NCBI RefSeq assembly: GCF_007830065.1
Contig: NZ_VLKK01000001.1
Coordinates: 431,585-495,584 of the forward strand
Length of the DNA stretch: 64,000 nucleotides
Reading direction: 5' to 3'
Source: Sphingobium wenxiniae
Lineage (GTDB): Bacteria > Pseudomonadota > Alphaproteobacteria > Sphingomonadales > Sphingomonadaceae
The translations under genes and the position numbers were made by a program. This document shows positions 24,974-32,432 of this stretch, piece by piece (positions within the stretch are counted from its first letter, which is position 1; each line of letters opens with the position of its first letter). The notes under the pieces were generated by a model, which was not told where the DNA came from, searched no databases, and worked only from the letters and a program-made list of their open reading frames with translations.

Positions 24974-25228
24974 GCGGAAGGCTGCTGCGGCATCCGCATA
25001 TTCGGCCTTGAGCTGATCGATGAACGCGTCCGCAGGCTGAATCGCCCGCCCCGCTATTGACGATCATCAGCTTATAGGCGGACCGCATCGGCCACCTCCG
25101 TCGCGATGAAGGGCGACCCCATATAGGCGAGGTCCGCGCCCGTCCGCGCCGCGGCGATGGAGCGGCCCGTCGAACCAGGACCCGATTTCCTCGACCAGCG
25201 CGAAGGGCGACAGGGTTCCCGCATGGCC
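24974..25228 (-). pseudogene. Nitronate monooxygenase remnant, several frameshifts and deletions
   Basis: Reading the minus strand from 25228, three frames in turn encode pieces of the FMN-dependent nitronate monooxygenase C-terminal half: GHAGTLSPFALVEEIGSWFD; then RSIAAARTGADLAYMGSPF and IATEVADAV; then YKLMIVNSG; and near 24990 a helix DQLKAEYADA. Intact members are about 320-360 residues. Here the first half is gone, a segment is missing after FDGPL, and frameshifts break the rest. The remnant starts directly beside the operator of the next gene. Non-functional. Confidence 0.75.
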
Positions 25229-25247
25229 CGGAAAAGGAGAAAAATAT

Positions 25248-25271
25248 GCTGTATTGTTTAATCAATACAGC
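25248..25271. promoter_or_regulatory. Palindromic operator, copy 2, perfect 9-bp dyad
   Basis: GCTGTATTG (25248-25256) and CAATACAGC (25263-25271) are perfect inverted halves around TTTAAT. The core CTGTATT-N8-AATACAG (25249-25270) has exactly the spacing of the sites at 9063 and 32398. It ends 43 bases before the ATG at 25315 and lies at the edge of the nitronate monooxygenase remnant. Confidence 0.8.
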
Positions 25272-25314
25272 AATGGTAGATCGAACGGGATCAAGCATTT
25301 GGCGGAGGGCGGCC

Positions 25315-26388
25315 ATGTATAGCGAGAGCGATTTGCAGGATGCCATAGCGGCCGGCGCCCTTTCCGCCGACGCCGCCCAGGCGCTGCGCGACCATGTGGC
25401 CCGCATGCGCGCCAGCCCGGTGGTCGACGAAGAACATTTCCGCCTGCTGACGGGCTTCAACGATATCTTCGTCGCCATCGCCAGCATCATATTGCTTGTC
25501 GCGGTCGGATGGCTGGGCAACAGCCTGCGCCTGGGCGCGGCGGAGCATCATCCGTCCATCGCGTCGGGCCTGCTGGTCGCCGCCGCCAGTTGGGGGCTGG
25601 CCGAATATTTCACGCGCCGGCGGCGGATGGCGCTGCCCTCCATATTGCTGCTGGGCGGATTCGTGGGCGGCGTGGCCTTTGCCCTTGCGGCGCTGGCGGG
25701 GCAAATCCTGCCCGACGCGGACGACAGGACCGCGGGGCTGATCGTATCCGCCGTCGCCTTGGCGAGCGCGGGCGCGGCCTGGGCGCATTGGCGGCGCTTC
25801 ATGGTGCCGATCACCGTCGCGGCAGGCGCGGCGGCGGGCGCGGCAGTCGTGGCGGGCCTTGTCCTGTCCATCGCGCCGGGAAATGAAAGACTATGGGTCA
25901 TCCTGCTGCTGATCGCGGGCCTTGCGATCTTTGCCCTGGCGATGCGCTGGGACATGTCGGACCGGGGACGGACGACCCGGCGCGCCGACGTGGCTTTCTG
26001 GCTGCACCTAACGGCCGCTCCCATGATCGCCCATTCCCTGTTTCATCTGCTGGGCGTGTTCGAAGGGAATGAAATGGGCATCGGCAAGGCCGTGATGGTC
26101 ATCGCGCTCTATGTCGCCTTCGGGCTGGTGGCGCTGACCATCGACCGGCGCGCCCTTCTGGTGTCGAGCCTCGCTTATGTGTTGTTCGCGCTCTATGCGC
26201 TGTTCCACAAGGCCGGGGCGGTCGAACTATCCGCCGCCTTCACGGCCCTGGTGATCGGATCGGCCCTGCTGCTGCTGTCGGCGCTGTGGCATCGGGCGCG
26301 GGCCTGGATCGTCGGCGGATTGCCCGACGCGCTGACGGACCGCCTGCCCTATCTGGACCGGCCCAATGCAGGTCAGGCCACCGCCTGA
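25315..26388 (+). CDS. DUF2157-like polytopic membrane protein
   Basis: A 357-residue protein with a short soluble N-terminal part (MYSESDLQDAIAAGALSADA, then HFRLLTGFNDIFVAIAS), about ten membrane helices, and a short tail. The layout and the opening motif fit DUF2157-type proteins, which have no assigned function. The ATG at 25315 has GGAGGG upstream; the open frame to 25246 would start inside the operator. Regulation by the dyad at 25248-25271 is expected. It ends 6 bases before the convergent DUF2794 gene. Confidence 0.8.
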   Translation: MYSESDLQDAIAAGALSADAAQALRDHVARMRASPVVDEEHFRLLTGFNDIFVAIASIILLVAVGWLGNSLRLGAAEHHPSIASGLLVAAASWGLAEYFTRRRRMALPSILLLGGFVGGVAFALAALAGQILPDADDRTAGLIVSAVALASAGAAWAHWRRFMVPITVAAGAAAGAAVVAGLVLSIAPGNERLWVILLLIAGLAIFALAMRWDMSDRGRTTRRADVAFWLHLTAAPMIAHSLFHLLGVFEGNEMGIGKAVMVIALYVAFGLVALTIDRRALLVSSLAYVLFALYALFHKAGAVELSAAFTALVIGSALLLLSALWHRARAWIVGGLPDALTDRLPYLDRPNAGQATA

Positions 26389-26393
26389 CCATT

Positions 26394-26738
26394 TTAATCG
26401 TCGACGATCTTGAGCAGCTTGCGCTCGACAGGCGCGAGGACGCCCTGAAGCTCCTGCCCGCGCTTGAGGACATGGCCCGCTTCGCCGATCAGCGCCCACA
26501 TGCCCTGCCGATGGCGCAACGCGGGCCGCTTTTCGATGCGATATTCGGGACGTTCGGCGGACCGGCGGAAGGCGGAGAAAATCGCCGCATCCCGACCCAT
26601 GTCCAGCGCATAGTCACGCCAGTGCCCGGCCGAAACCATGCGGCCATACAAATCCATGATCCGTTGGAGCTCCTGACGATCGAACCCGGTCTGCCCGGCC
26701 TTTTGCCCATAAGCCGGAAAGGGTGTCACATTGGACAT
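26394..26738 (-). CDS. DUF2794 protein
   Basis: A 114-residue cytoplasmic protein matching DUF2794, a small family largely confined to alphaproteobacteria: FDRQELQRIMDLYGRMV, WRDYALDMG, and YRIEKRPAL are the family hallmarks. Function is unknown. The ATG overlaps the cysE stop (ATGA), so it is the distal gene of a cysE operon. Confidence 0.92.
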   Translation of the reverse strand: MSNVTPFPAYGQKAGQTGFDRQELQRIMDLYGRMVSAGHWRDYALDMGRDAAIFSAFRRSAERPEYRIEKRPALRHRQGMWALIGEAGHVLKRGQELQGVLAPVERKLLKIVDD

Positions 26739-27460
26739 CAGGCGCGATCGCGTTCCTTGAACAGGGGAATGTCGTCATTGCCGTCCGGCCCGGATCTGGA
26801 CTGTTCCCCGATCAGTTGGGCAAGGCGCTTCTGCAATTGCTCCACCTCGCACTGGAGCAGTTCCAGCTTCTGCTTTTCGGGATCGAAACAATCCGAGCAG
26901 GGCGTGCCGTAGGGAACGAAGTCCCGTTGATAGGCGGTCACGTCGACCAGCATCTGCCGCGCCGGGATGCCGACCATCGTCGCGCCTTCGGGCACGTCCT
27001 TCGTCACCACCGCATTGGCGCCCACGCGCGCGCGCGCGCCCAGGCGGACCGGCCCCAGCACCTGCGCGCCCGATCCCACGATCACACCGTCTTCCAGCGT
27101 CGGGTGACGCTTTCCCGCTATACCGTTGGCTGGGTCCGTTCCGCCAAGCGTCACATTCTGATAGAGGGTGACGTCGTCGCCGATTTCCGCAGTCTCTCCA
27201 ATGACGGTGAAGCCATGGTCGATAAAGAAACGCTTGCCGATCCTGGCGCCGGGATGAATGTCGTTCCCCGTCAGGAAGCGGGACAGATGGTTCACCGCCC
27301 GCGCAAGGAAATAGAGGCGCACGCGATACAACCGATGGGCCACGCGATGAAAGGCCAGCGACCAGACGCCGGGATAAAGCAGGATTTCCGCGCGCGATCG
27401 CGGCGCCGGGTCCCGCGACTTCACCGAGTCCAGATATGCCATGAGATTACGCAGCATCAT
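26738..27460 (-). CDS. cysE: Serine O-acetyltransferase (EpsC/CysE type)
   Basis: Acetylates L-serine with acetyl-CoA in the first step of cysteine synthesis. The 240-residue protein has an N-terminal helical region, then left-handed beta-helix repeats: GNDIHPGARIGKRFFIDHG carries catalytic His residues, with VTLYQNVTLGGT and GARARVGANAVVTKDVP behind. A C-terminal helical extension after VGIPAR carries DCFDPEKQKLELL. The ATG at 27460 with AGGGA just upstream is preferred over the TTG at 27475. Divergent from the TauE/SafE permease, fitting a sulfur-related locus. Confidence 0.93.
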   Translation of the reverse strand: MMLRNLMAYLDSVKSRDPAPRSRAEILLYPGVWSLAFHRVAHRLYRVRLYFLARAVNHLSRFLTGNDIHPGARIGKRFFIDHGFTVIGETAEIGDDVTLYQNVTLGGTDPANGIAGKRHPTLEDGVIVGSGAQVLGPVRLGARARVGANAVVTKDVPEGATMVGIPARQMLVDVTAYQRDFVPYGTPCSDCFDPEKQKLELLQCEVEQLQKRLAQLIGEQSRSGPDGNDDIPLFKERDRA

Positions 27461-27628
27461 TTCGTCCCTGAACAATCCGTGCCATGCACGGTTCCGCTCT
27501 ACATAGTCGCATGGGCCGGATTTTTCCAGAGAAGCCCTAAAGACAGCTTATCGCCGGAGAAAGGAAAGCTGCTTGGCTTTACGAACCATTTCTATCATTG
27601 AGGTAGACATTCGATTTAAAGGCGGTTC

Positions 27629-28402
27629 ATGATCGATTCTCTCCTCAATCATTTCGGCGACATTCTGCCCTTCATCCTCATCGGCTTCGGAGCGCAGATG
27701 ATCGACGGCGCGCTGGGCATGGCCTATGGCGTGATTTCGAGCACCCTGCTGCTGGCATTGGGCCTGCCGCCAAGCAAGGCGTCGGCCAGCGTCCACGCGG
27801 CGGAAACCTTCACCACCGGCGTTTCGGCGATCAGCCACATCGCGCATCGCAATGTCGACTGGCGCCTGTTCGCGCGCCTCATCATCCCGGGCGTGCTGGG
27901 CGGGGTGGCCGGCGCCTATCTGCTGTCCAATATCGATGGGACGCTCATCAAACCGTTCGTGCAGCTATATCTCACGGCGATCGGCGTCTATCTGATCTGG
28001 CGCGGTTTCCATTTCCCGCCGCAAGCGCGCGATCCGAAGTGGGTTACGCCGCTGGGGCTGGCCGGCGGCTTCATGGACGCGACGGGCGGAGGCGGATGGG
28101 GGCCGGTGGTCACGTCCAACCTGTTGATCCAGGGGTCCAGCCCACGGCACACGATCGGCACGGTGAACACAGTCGAATTCTTCCTCACCCTGTCGATCAG
28201 CATCACCTTTCTGCTGCATCTGGGGTGGGAGACGTTCACGACCTACACCATCGGGCTGCTGATCGGCGGCGTGGTCGCCGCGCCGTTCGGAGCCATGCTG
28301 GCCCGTCATGTCGCACCGCGGGTCCTGTTTGTCGCGGTAGGCACGATCCTGACGCTGACGTCCCTGTTCGGAGTGGCCAAATGGCTTGGATATATAGGAT
28401 AG
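27629..28402 (+). CDS. TauE/SafE-family sulfite/organosulfur exporter-like permease
   Basis: A 257-residue inner-membrane protein with about eight helices and the family layout of two repeats. GFGAQMIDGALGMAYGV and GLAGGFMDATGGGGWGP are the two signature motifs. Members export sulfite or other small sulfur anions or organosulfonates; the substrate here is unproven. It starts at ATG 27629 and is followed 41 bases later by oxyR; cysE lies divergently upstream, so a sulfur role is plausible. Confidence 0.92.
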   Translation: MIDSLLNHFGDILPFILIGFGAQMIDGALGMAYGVISSTLLLALGLPPSKASASVHAAETFTTGVSAISHIAHRNVDWRLFARLIIPGVLGGVAGAYLLSNIDGTLIKPFVQLYLTAIGVYLIWRGFHFPPQARDPKWVTPLGLAGGFMDATGGGGWGPVVTSNLLIQGSSPRHTIGTVNTVEFFLTLSISITFLLHLGWETFTTYTIGLLIGGVVAAPFGAMLARHVAPRVLFVAVGTILTLTSLFGVAKWLGYIG

Positions 28403-28443
28403 GCCACTTATATTCGGCTTGTTAATCGAGAAAGCCGATCAAT

Positions 28444-29370
28444 ATGTCCAATTACATGCCCACGCTGAAGCAGCTTCAATATCTGGTAGCGCTGAAGGAG
28501 CATGAGCATTTCGGCAAGGCCGCCGATAGCTGCTATGTCACCCAATCCACGCTGTCGGCGGGGATCAGGGAACTGGAATCGCTGATCGGCGTGACATTGG
28601 TGGAGCGAACGCGGCGCGTGGTGCGCTTCACGGCGCTGGGCGACCGGATCGTGGAAAAGGCGCATCGCGTCCTGCGCGAGGCGGAGGAGCTGTCCGCTAT
28701 CGCGGAGGCATCGGGCAAGCCGCTGACAGGCGAATTGCGCATGAGCGTCATTCCGACCATCGCGCCCTTCCTTCTGCCGCGCCTGCTGCCGCGCCTGCGC
28801 GCCGACCGGCCCGAACTCAAACTCTATCTGCGCGAGGAAACCACGCAGGCGGGCCTGGAGTCACTGCGCCATGGCAATGTCGACTGCGTGCTGCTGGCCC
28901 TGCCTTTCCCGACGGGTGAGGTGGACAGCGAAATCCTGTTCCAGGACCGGCTCTATGTCGCCTTCCCGCGCGACGATCCGCGCGATCCGCCCGAATGGAT
29001 CGGCCCGGACATGATCGACGAGACGAAGCTGCTGCTGCTGGAGGACGGGCATTGCCTGAAAGACCATGCTCTGGCGGCGTGCAACCGGCCCGAATTGCGG
29101 GCCAGCGCCACGATGATGGGCACGTCGCTGCACACGCTGGTGCAGATGGTCGACAACGGGCTGGGCGTCACCATGCTGCCGGAAATGGCGATCACCGGCG
29201 GCATATTGGACCATACCCATATCACCGCGCGCCCGGTGCGATCGGAACGAGCCTGCCGGGATATTGCGCTGATCTGGCGCAAAAACAGCCCGCGAGAGAA
29301 GGAATTCCGCCTGCTTGCCGAAATATTACGGGCGGCGGAAACGCCGCCGTTGAATCATGGCGACGCTTGA
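28444..29370 (+). CDS. oxyR: Hydrogen peroxide sensor and transcription activator OxyR
   Basis: A LysR-type regulator of 308 residues: N-terminal winged helix-turn-helix (LQYLVALKEHEHFGKAADSC) and a C-terminal peroxide-sensing domain. The two redox cysteines are conserved: Cys204 in LLLEDGHCLKDH and Cys213 in LAACN, with the eight-residue spacing of E. coli Cys199/Cys208. Peroxide is known to form this disulfide and switch on catalase, peroxidase and related genes; no such target lies immediately beside it. It ends 6 bases before the convergent moaE. Confidence 0.95.
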   Translation: MSNYMPTLKQLQYLVALKEHEHFGKAADSCYVTQSTLSAGIRELESLIGVTLVERTRRVVRFTALGDRIVEKAHRVLREAEELSAIAEASGKPLTGELRMSVIPTIAPFLLPRLLPRLRADRPELKLYLREETTQAGLESLRHGNVDCVLLALPFPTGEVDSEILFQDRLYVAFPRDDPRDPPEWIGPDMIDETKLLLLEDGHCLKDHALAACNRPELRASATMMGTSLHTLVQMVDNGLGVTMLPEMAITGGILDHTHITARPVRSERACRDIALIWRKNSPREKEFRLLAEILRAAETPPLNHGDA

Positions 29371-29376
29371 CCTCTT

Positions 29377-29820
29377 TTAGCGTGTCCAGCCGCGCGCCTT
29401 TTCCTCGTCCTCCGGGCGGGCCTCGACCCAGCGGGCCGCGCCATCGGTGAAATGCTCCTTCTTCCAGAAGGGCGCATGGGATTTCAGCCAGTCGATCAGA
29501 TAAGCGCAGCTTTCCAGCGCCGCCGTCCGGTGGCGCGAGGCCGTGCCGACAAAGACGATCCGCGCGCCCGGTTCCAGCGGTCCCACGCGGTGAATGACCC
29601 TGAGGCCCAAGAGCGGCCATCGGGCCATCGCTTCATCGGCGATCCGTTGGACCTGCGGCAGGGTCATGGCCGGATAATGCTCCAACTCCAGCGCCGTCAG
29701 CCCGCCCTCGCCCCGCACGATGCCGGTGAAGCTCGCCACGCCGCCGCCGCCCAGCGCCTCCAGCGCGGCGAGTTCGGCGGCCGCGTCGAAATCCGCGGTC
29801 TGGATGGAAACGCGTTTCAT
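29377..29820 (-). CDS. moaE: Molybdopterin synthase catalytic subunit
   Basis: A 147-residue MoaE: HRVGPLEPGARIVFVGTASRHR holds the substrate-contacting arginine and histidines, and KSHAPFWKKEHF carries the conserved lysines. With MoaD it inserts sulfur into cyclic pyranopterin monophosphate to make molybdopterin. Its start overlaps the moaD stop by 4 bases. Confidence 0.96.
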   Translation of the reverse strand: MKRVSIQTADFDAAAELAALEALGGGGVASFTGIVRGEGGLTALELEHYPAMTLPQVQRIADEAMARWPLLGLRVIHRVGPLEPGARIVFVGTASRHRTAALESCAYLIDWLKSHAPFWKKEHFTDGAARWVEARPEDEEKARGWTR

Positions 29821-30077
29821 CCGCCCGTCACCGGCGGGAAGAGCGCCAATTCCCGCGCTTCGCCGATCGGATCATCGAAAGGAACGAAACGCTGATCGAG
29901 GGCCGCGCGAAGGCGGGACGAATCGCTCAAGGCCTCCGCATATCCGCCGCCCCGCGACGCCAGCGCCGCGACCAGATCGGCTATGGTCGTGCCGGAGGCA
30001 GGCCGCTCGATACGCTCTTCATCCAGGCCGATGGCTTCGCGCACCCAGGCGAAATAGACGAGGGTCAGCGTCGCCAT
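29817..30077 (-). CDS. moaD: Molybdopterin synthase sulfur carrier subunit
   Basis: An 86-residue ubiquitin-like protein ending in FPPVTGG; the C-terminal Gly-Gly becomes the thiocarboxylate sulfur donor. It lies between pgsA (3 bases) and moaE (4-base overlap), one operon. Confidence 0.94.
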   Translation of the reverse strand: MATLTLVYFAWVREAIGLDEERIERPASGTTIADLVAALASRGGGYAEALSDSSRLRAALDQRFVPFDDPIGEARELALFPPVTGG

Positions 30078-30080
30078 CGT

Positions 30081-30644
30081 TCAATCCATATGCCGGATGC
30101 CGACGCGCAGATAATCCCATCCGGTGAGGAGCGTCAGCACGGCAGCCGCCCATAATGTCGCCAGGCCCACCATCTGCACGAAAGGATATTGCGGCACCGC
30201 GCCCGCCAGGATCAGCGCGCCCAGGGCGATAAGCTGAAGGGTCGTCTTCCATTTGGCGAGGCGGGACACCGGGACGGAAACCTGCAACCCCGCCAGAAAT
30301 TCACGCAGGCCGGAAACCGCGATTTCGCGCAGCAGGATGACCATGGCCGCGACGATATGGATGCCGGCAATGTCGCGCGTCGCCGCCAGCATCAGGATCA
30401 CCGCGCCCACCATGATCTTGTCGGCGATGGGATCGAGGAAAATGCCCAGCCGGGACACGGCCCCCTGCGCACGGGCGAGATAGCCGTCGAAATAATCCGT
30501 CACGCCCATCAGGCAGTAAAGACCGAAGGCCAGGGCATAGCCGGTGGTCCAGCGCGCGCCGATTTCGGCCGGCCAGAGCAGCGCGACCAAAAGGGGCACG
30601 GTCAATATACGCGAAAGCGTCAGCAGATTGGGCAGCGTCAGCAT
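30081..30644 (-). CDS. pgsA: CDP-diacylglycerol--glycerol-3-phosphate 3-phosphatidyltransferase
   Basis: Makes phosphatidylglycerol phosphate in the inner membrane. The 187-residue protein has about five helices and the CDP-alcohol phosphotransferase motif DGYLARAQGAVSRLGIFLD with the following DK. The ATG at 30644 (MLTLPNLLTLSR) is the usual family start; the GTG at 30677 adds 11 residues. First gene of pgsA-moaD-moaE. Confidence 0.95.
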   Translation of the reverse strand: MLTLPNLLTLSRILTVPLLVALLWPAEIGARWTTGYALAFGLYCLMGVTDYFDGYLARAQGAVSRLGIFLDPIADKIMVGAVILMLAATRDIAGIHIVAAMVILLREIAVSGLREFLAGLQVSVPVSRLAKWKTTLQLIALGALILAGAVPQYPFVQMVGLATLWAAAVLTLLTGWDYLRVGIRHMD

Positions 30645-30796
30645 AGCGGCGGACTGCCACAGTCGGGCCGCAGGCACAAGCTTGGCGGCATCGAACGCCC
30701 GAGGTGGACGGCGGGATTGGACGACAGGGTTGGACAGCGCCGCCGTCAGCGGCTAGACCCCGCCCGGTTGTCCACAGCGAAGAAGACCGATCGCAC

Positions 30797-32107
30797 ATGC
30801 AGGCCTCGCTCAGGCTTCTCAACAAGCGCCGTTTCCTGCCGCTTTTCGTGACTCAACTGCTCGGCGCGTTCAACGACAACCTGTTCAAGAACGCCATGGT
30901 GCTGTTCGTGGTGTATCAGGTCTATAATGACGAGCGGTCGGAAACCTGGTTCAGCGCGCTGGCGACGGGGATCTTCATCCTTCCCTTCTTCCTCCTGTCC
31001 GCGCTTTCGGGCCAGTTGGCCGACCAGCGCGACAAGGCGGGCATCATCCGCATCATCAAGGCGGCCGAAATCGCGATCATGGCCGTGGGCGCGGCGGGCC
31101 TTGCCTTCATCTGGAGCGGGATCGCCGTCCATATGCTCGCGATTCCCCTGCTGCTGACCGCGCTGTTCGCGATGGGCGTCCATTCGACCTTCTTCGGCCC
31201 GATCAAATATGCGATCCTGCCCCAGCACCTGCATGATGAAGAGGTTCTGGGCGGCACCGGGCTGGTCGAGGCGGGCACCTATATCGCCATCCTGGCGGGC
31301 ACGATCCTGGCCGGGATCATCCCGATCGAAGCCGCCGCCATCGGCATCATCCTGACCGCGCTGATCGGCTATATGGCGGGCCGCGCCGTTCCTCCCGCTC
31401 CGTCGCTGCTGGAGACGCAGCCGATCGACTTCCATGTCATCCGCTCGTCCGTCACGCTGGTGCGCGGCACCATGCACATCCGCCGCCTCTTCCTCGCGAT
31501 CATGTCGATCAGCCTCTTCTGGGCGGTCGGCTCCATCCTGTTCATCCAGTTCCCGCCGCTGGTGAAGAATGTGCTGAGCGCCGACAAACCCGTCGCCAGC
31601 CTGTTCCTCGCCATATTTTCCATCGGAATCGCTATCGGGTCCATCGCGATCAACCGGCTGTTGCGCGGGGAAGTGTCCGCCCGATTCGCTCCGGCGTCCG
31701 TGATCGGCATGGGGCTTTGCATCGTCGCCTTCCACATCGTCTGCGACCTGTGGACGTCGGGACCGGAAGGGGAGTTGCTCACCCTTTCCGGCTTTCTGGC
31801 GCATCCGCTCGCCATCGCTCTTTCGCTCTGCCTGCTGGGAGTCGCGACATTCGGCGGCATGTTCGTCGTGCCGCTTTATGCCTTCCTGACCACCACCGTG
31901 GAAAAATGCGAAGCGGCGCGCACGGTAGCGGCCAACAATATCGTCAATTCGGGGGCGATGGTCGTCGGATCGCTGCTGGCCATCGGCCTGAGCTTCGCGG
32001 GCGTGACGGTGATCAATCAGCTTTTGCTGGTCGCGCTGCTATCCCTGCCATGCGCATGGCTCGCCTGGAAGCTGCACAAGGCATGTGACGGCATCCCATG
32101 CCATTGA
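30797..32107 (+). CDS. MFS transporter related to lysophospholipid transporter LplT
   Basis: A 436-residue membrane protein with 12 helices. The opening RRFLPLFVTQLLGAFNDNLF and KNAMVLFVVY are the hallmark of the LplT/acyl-ACP acyltransferase-associated MFS clade, which flips lysophospholipids inward for reacylation. Here no acyltransferase domain or gene follows, so the substrate is inferred from family only. The ATG at 30797 is preferred to the longer frame from 30704. It is divergent from pgsA. Confidence 0.85.
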   Translation: MQASLRLLNKRRFLPLFVTQLLGAFNDNLFKNAMVLFVVYQVYNDERSETWFSALATGIFILPFFLLSALSGQLADQRDKAGIIRIIKAAEIAIMAVGAAGLAFIWSGIAVHMLAIPLLLTALFAMGVHSTFFGPIKYAILPQHLHDEEVLGGTGLVEAGTYIAILAGTILAGIIPIEAAAIGIILTALIGYMAGRAVPPAPSLLETQPIDFHVIRSSVTLVRGTMHIRRLFLAIMSISLFWAVGSILFIQFPPLVKNVLSADKPVASLFLAIFSIGIAIGSIAINRLLRGEVSARFAPASVIGMGLCIVAFHIVCDLWTSGPEGELLTLSGFLAHPLAIALSLCLLGVATFGGMFVVPLYAFLTTTVEKCEAARTVAANNIVNSGAMVVGSLLAIGLSFAGVTVINQLLLVALLSLPCAWLAWKLHKACDGIPCH

Positions 32108-32111
32108 ACCG

Positions 32112-32312
32112 TCAGAAGATGAAACCGTAGAAGGCCGTGAAAAAGGCGCAGAAACTCAGCGCGAACAATTTCCAGTCGCTGTCGTCGTCCACCGGCGGCT
32201 TGCGGCGACCGGCCCCGTTCTCCTCCGCCACGCGCAACACATGGGGAGGCAGCATCCTGCGAAAGGGATGGCGGGCGGATTCGGTGGTGAGGACGAGCGG
32301 ACGGTTTCGCAT
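32112..32312 (-). CDS. Small membrane protein with one C-terminal helix
   Basis: A 66-residue protein with a basic soluble N-terminal part and a C-terminal aromatic-rich helix (FALSFCAFFTAFYGFIF), a layout common in small sphingomonad proteins. It is divergent from the class A PBP and shares the 32313-32432 gap with the operator. No clear ribosome-binding site is seen, and it sits 4 bases from the convergent MFS stop, so it is a moderate call. Function is unknown. Confidence 0.55.
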   Translation of the reverse strand: MRNRPLVLTTESARHPFRRMLPPHVLRVAEENGAGRRKPPVDDDSDWKLFALSFCAFFTAFYGFIF

Positions 32313-32397
32313 GACATGTCGTTAACGCATCATTTACCATTTTGGCCACGCCCAATCATGGTTAATGCGATGTTGTCCCGGCGCGGGACATGCTTGA

Positions 32398-32419
32398 CTG
32401 TATCACTCTTACAATACAG
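32398..32419. promoter_or_regulatory. Palindromic operator, copy 3, one mismatch
   Basis: CTGTATC (32398-32404) and AATACAG (32413-32419) have the same 8-base spacer as the copies at 9063 and 25249, with a single mismatch in the last base of the left half. It ends 13 bases before the PBP start. It shares its gap with the divergent small membrane protein gene, but its proximity favours control of the PBP. Confidence 0.7.
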
Positions 32420-32432
32420 CATGGCCTGATTG

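Noticed and set aside
27471..27495. GGAAC-N16-TGTT on the minus strand, an EcfG-like match ahead of cysE
   Set aside because: Its -10 would lie only about 11 bases from the ATG and the transcript would omit the ribosome-binding site.
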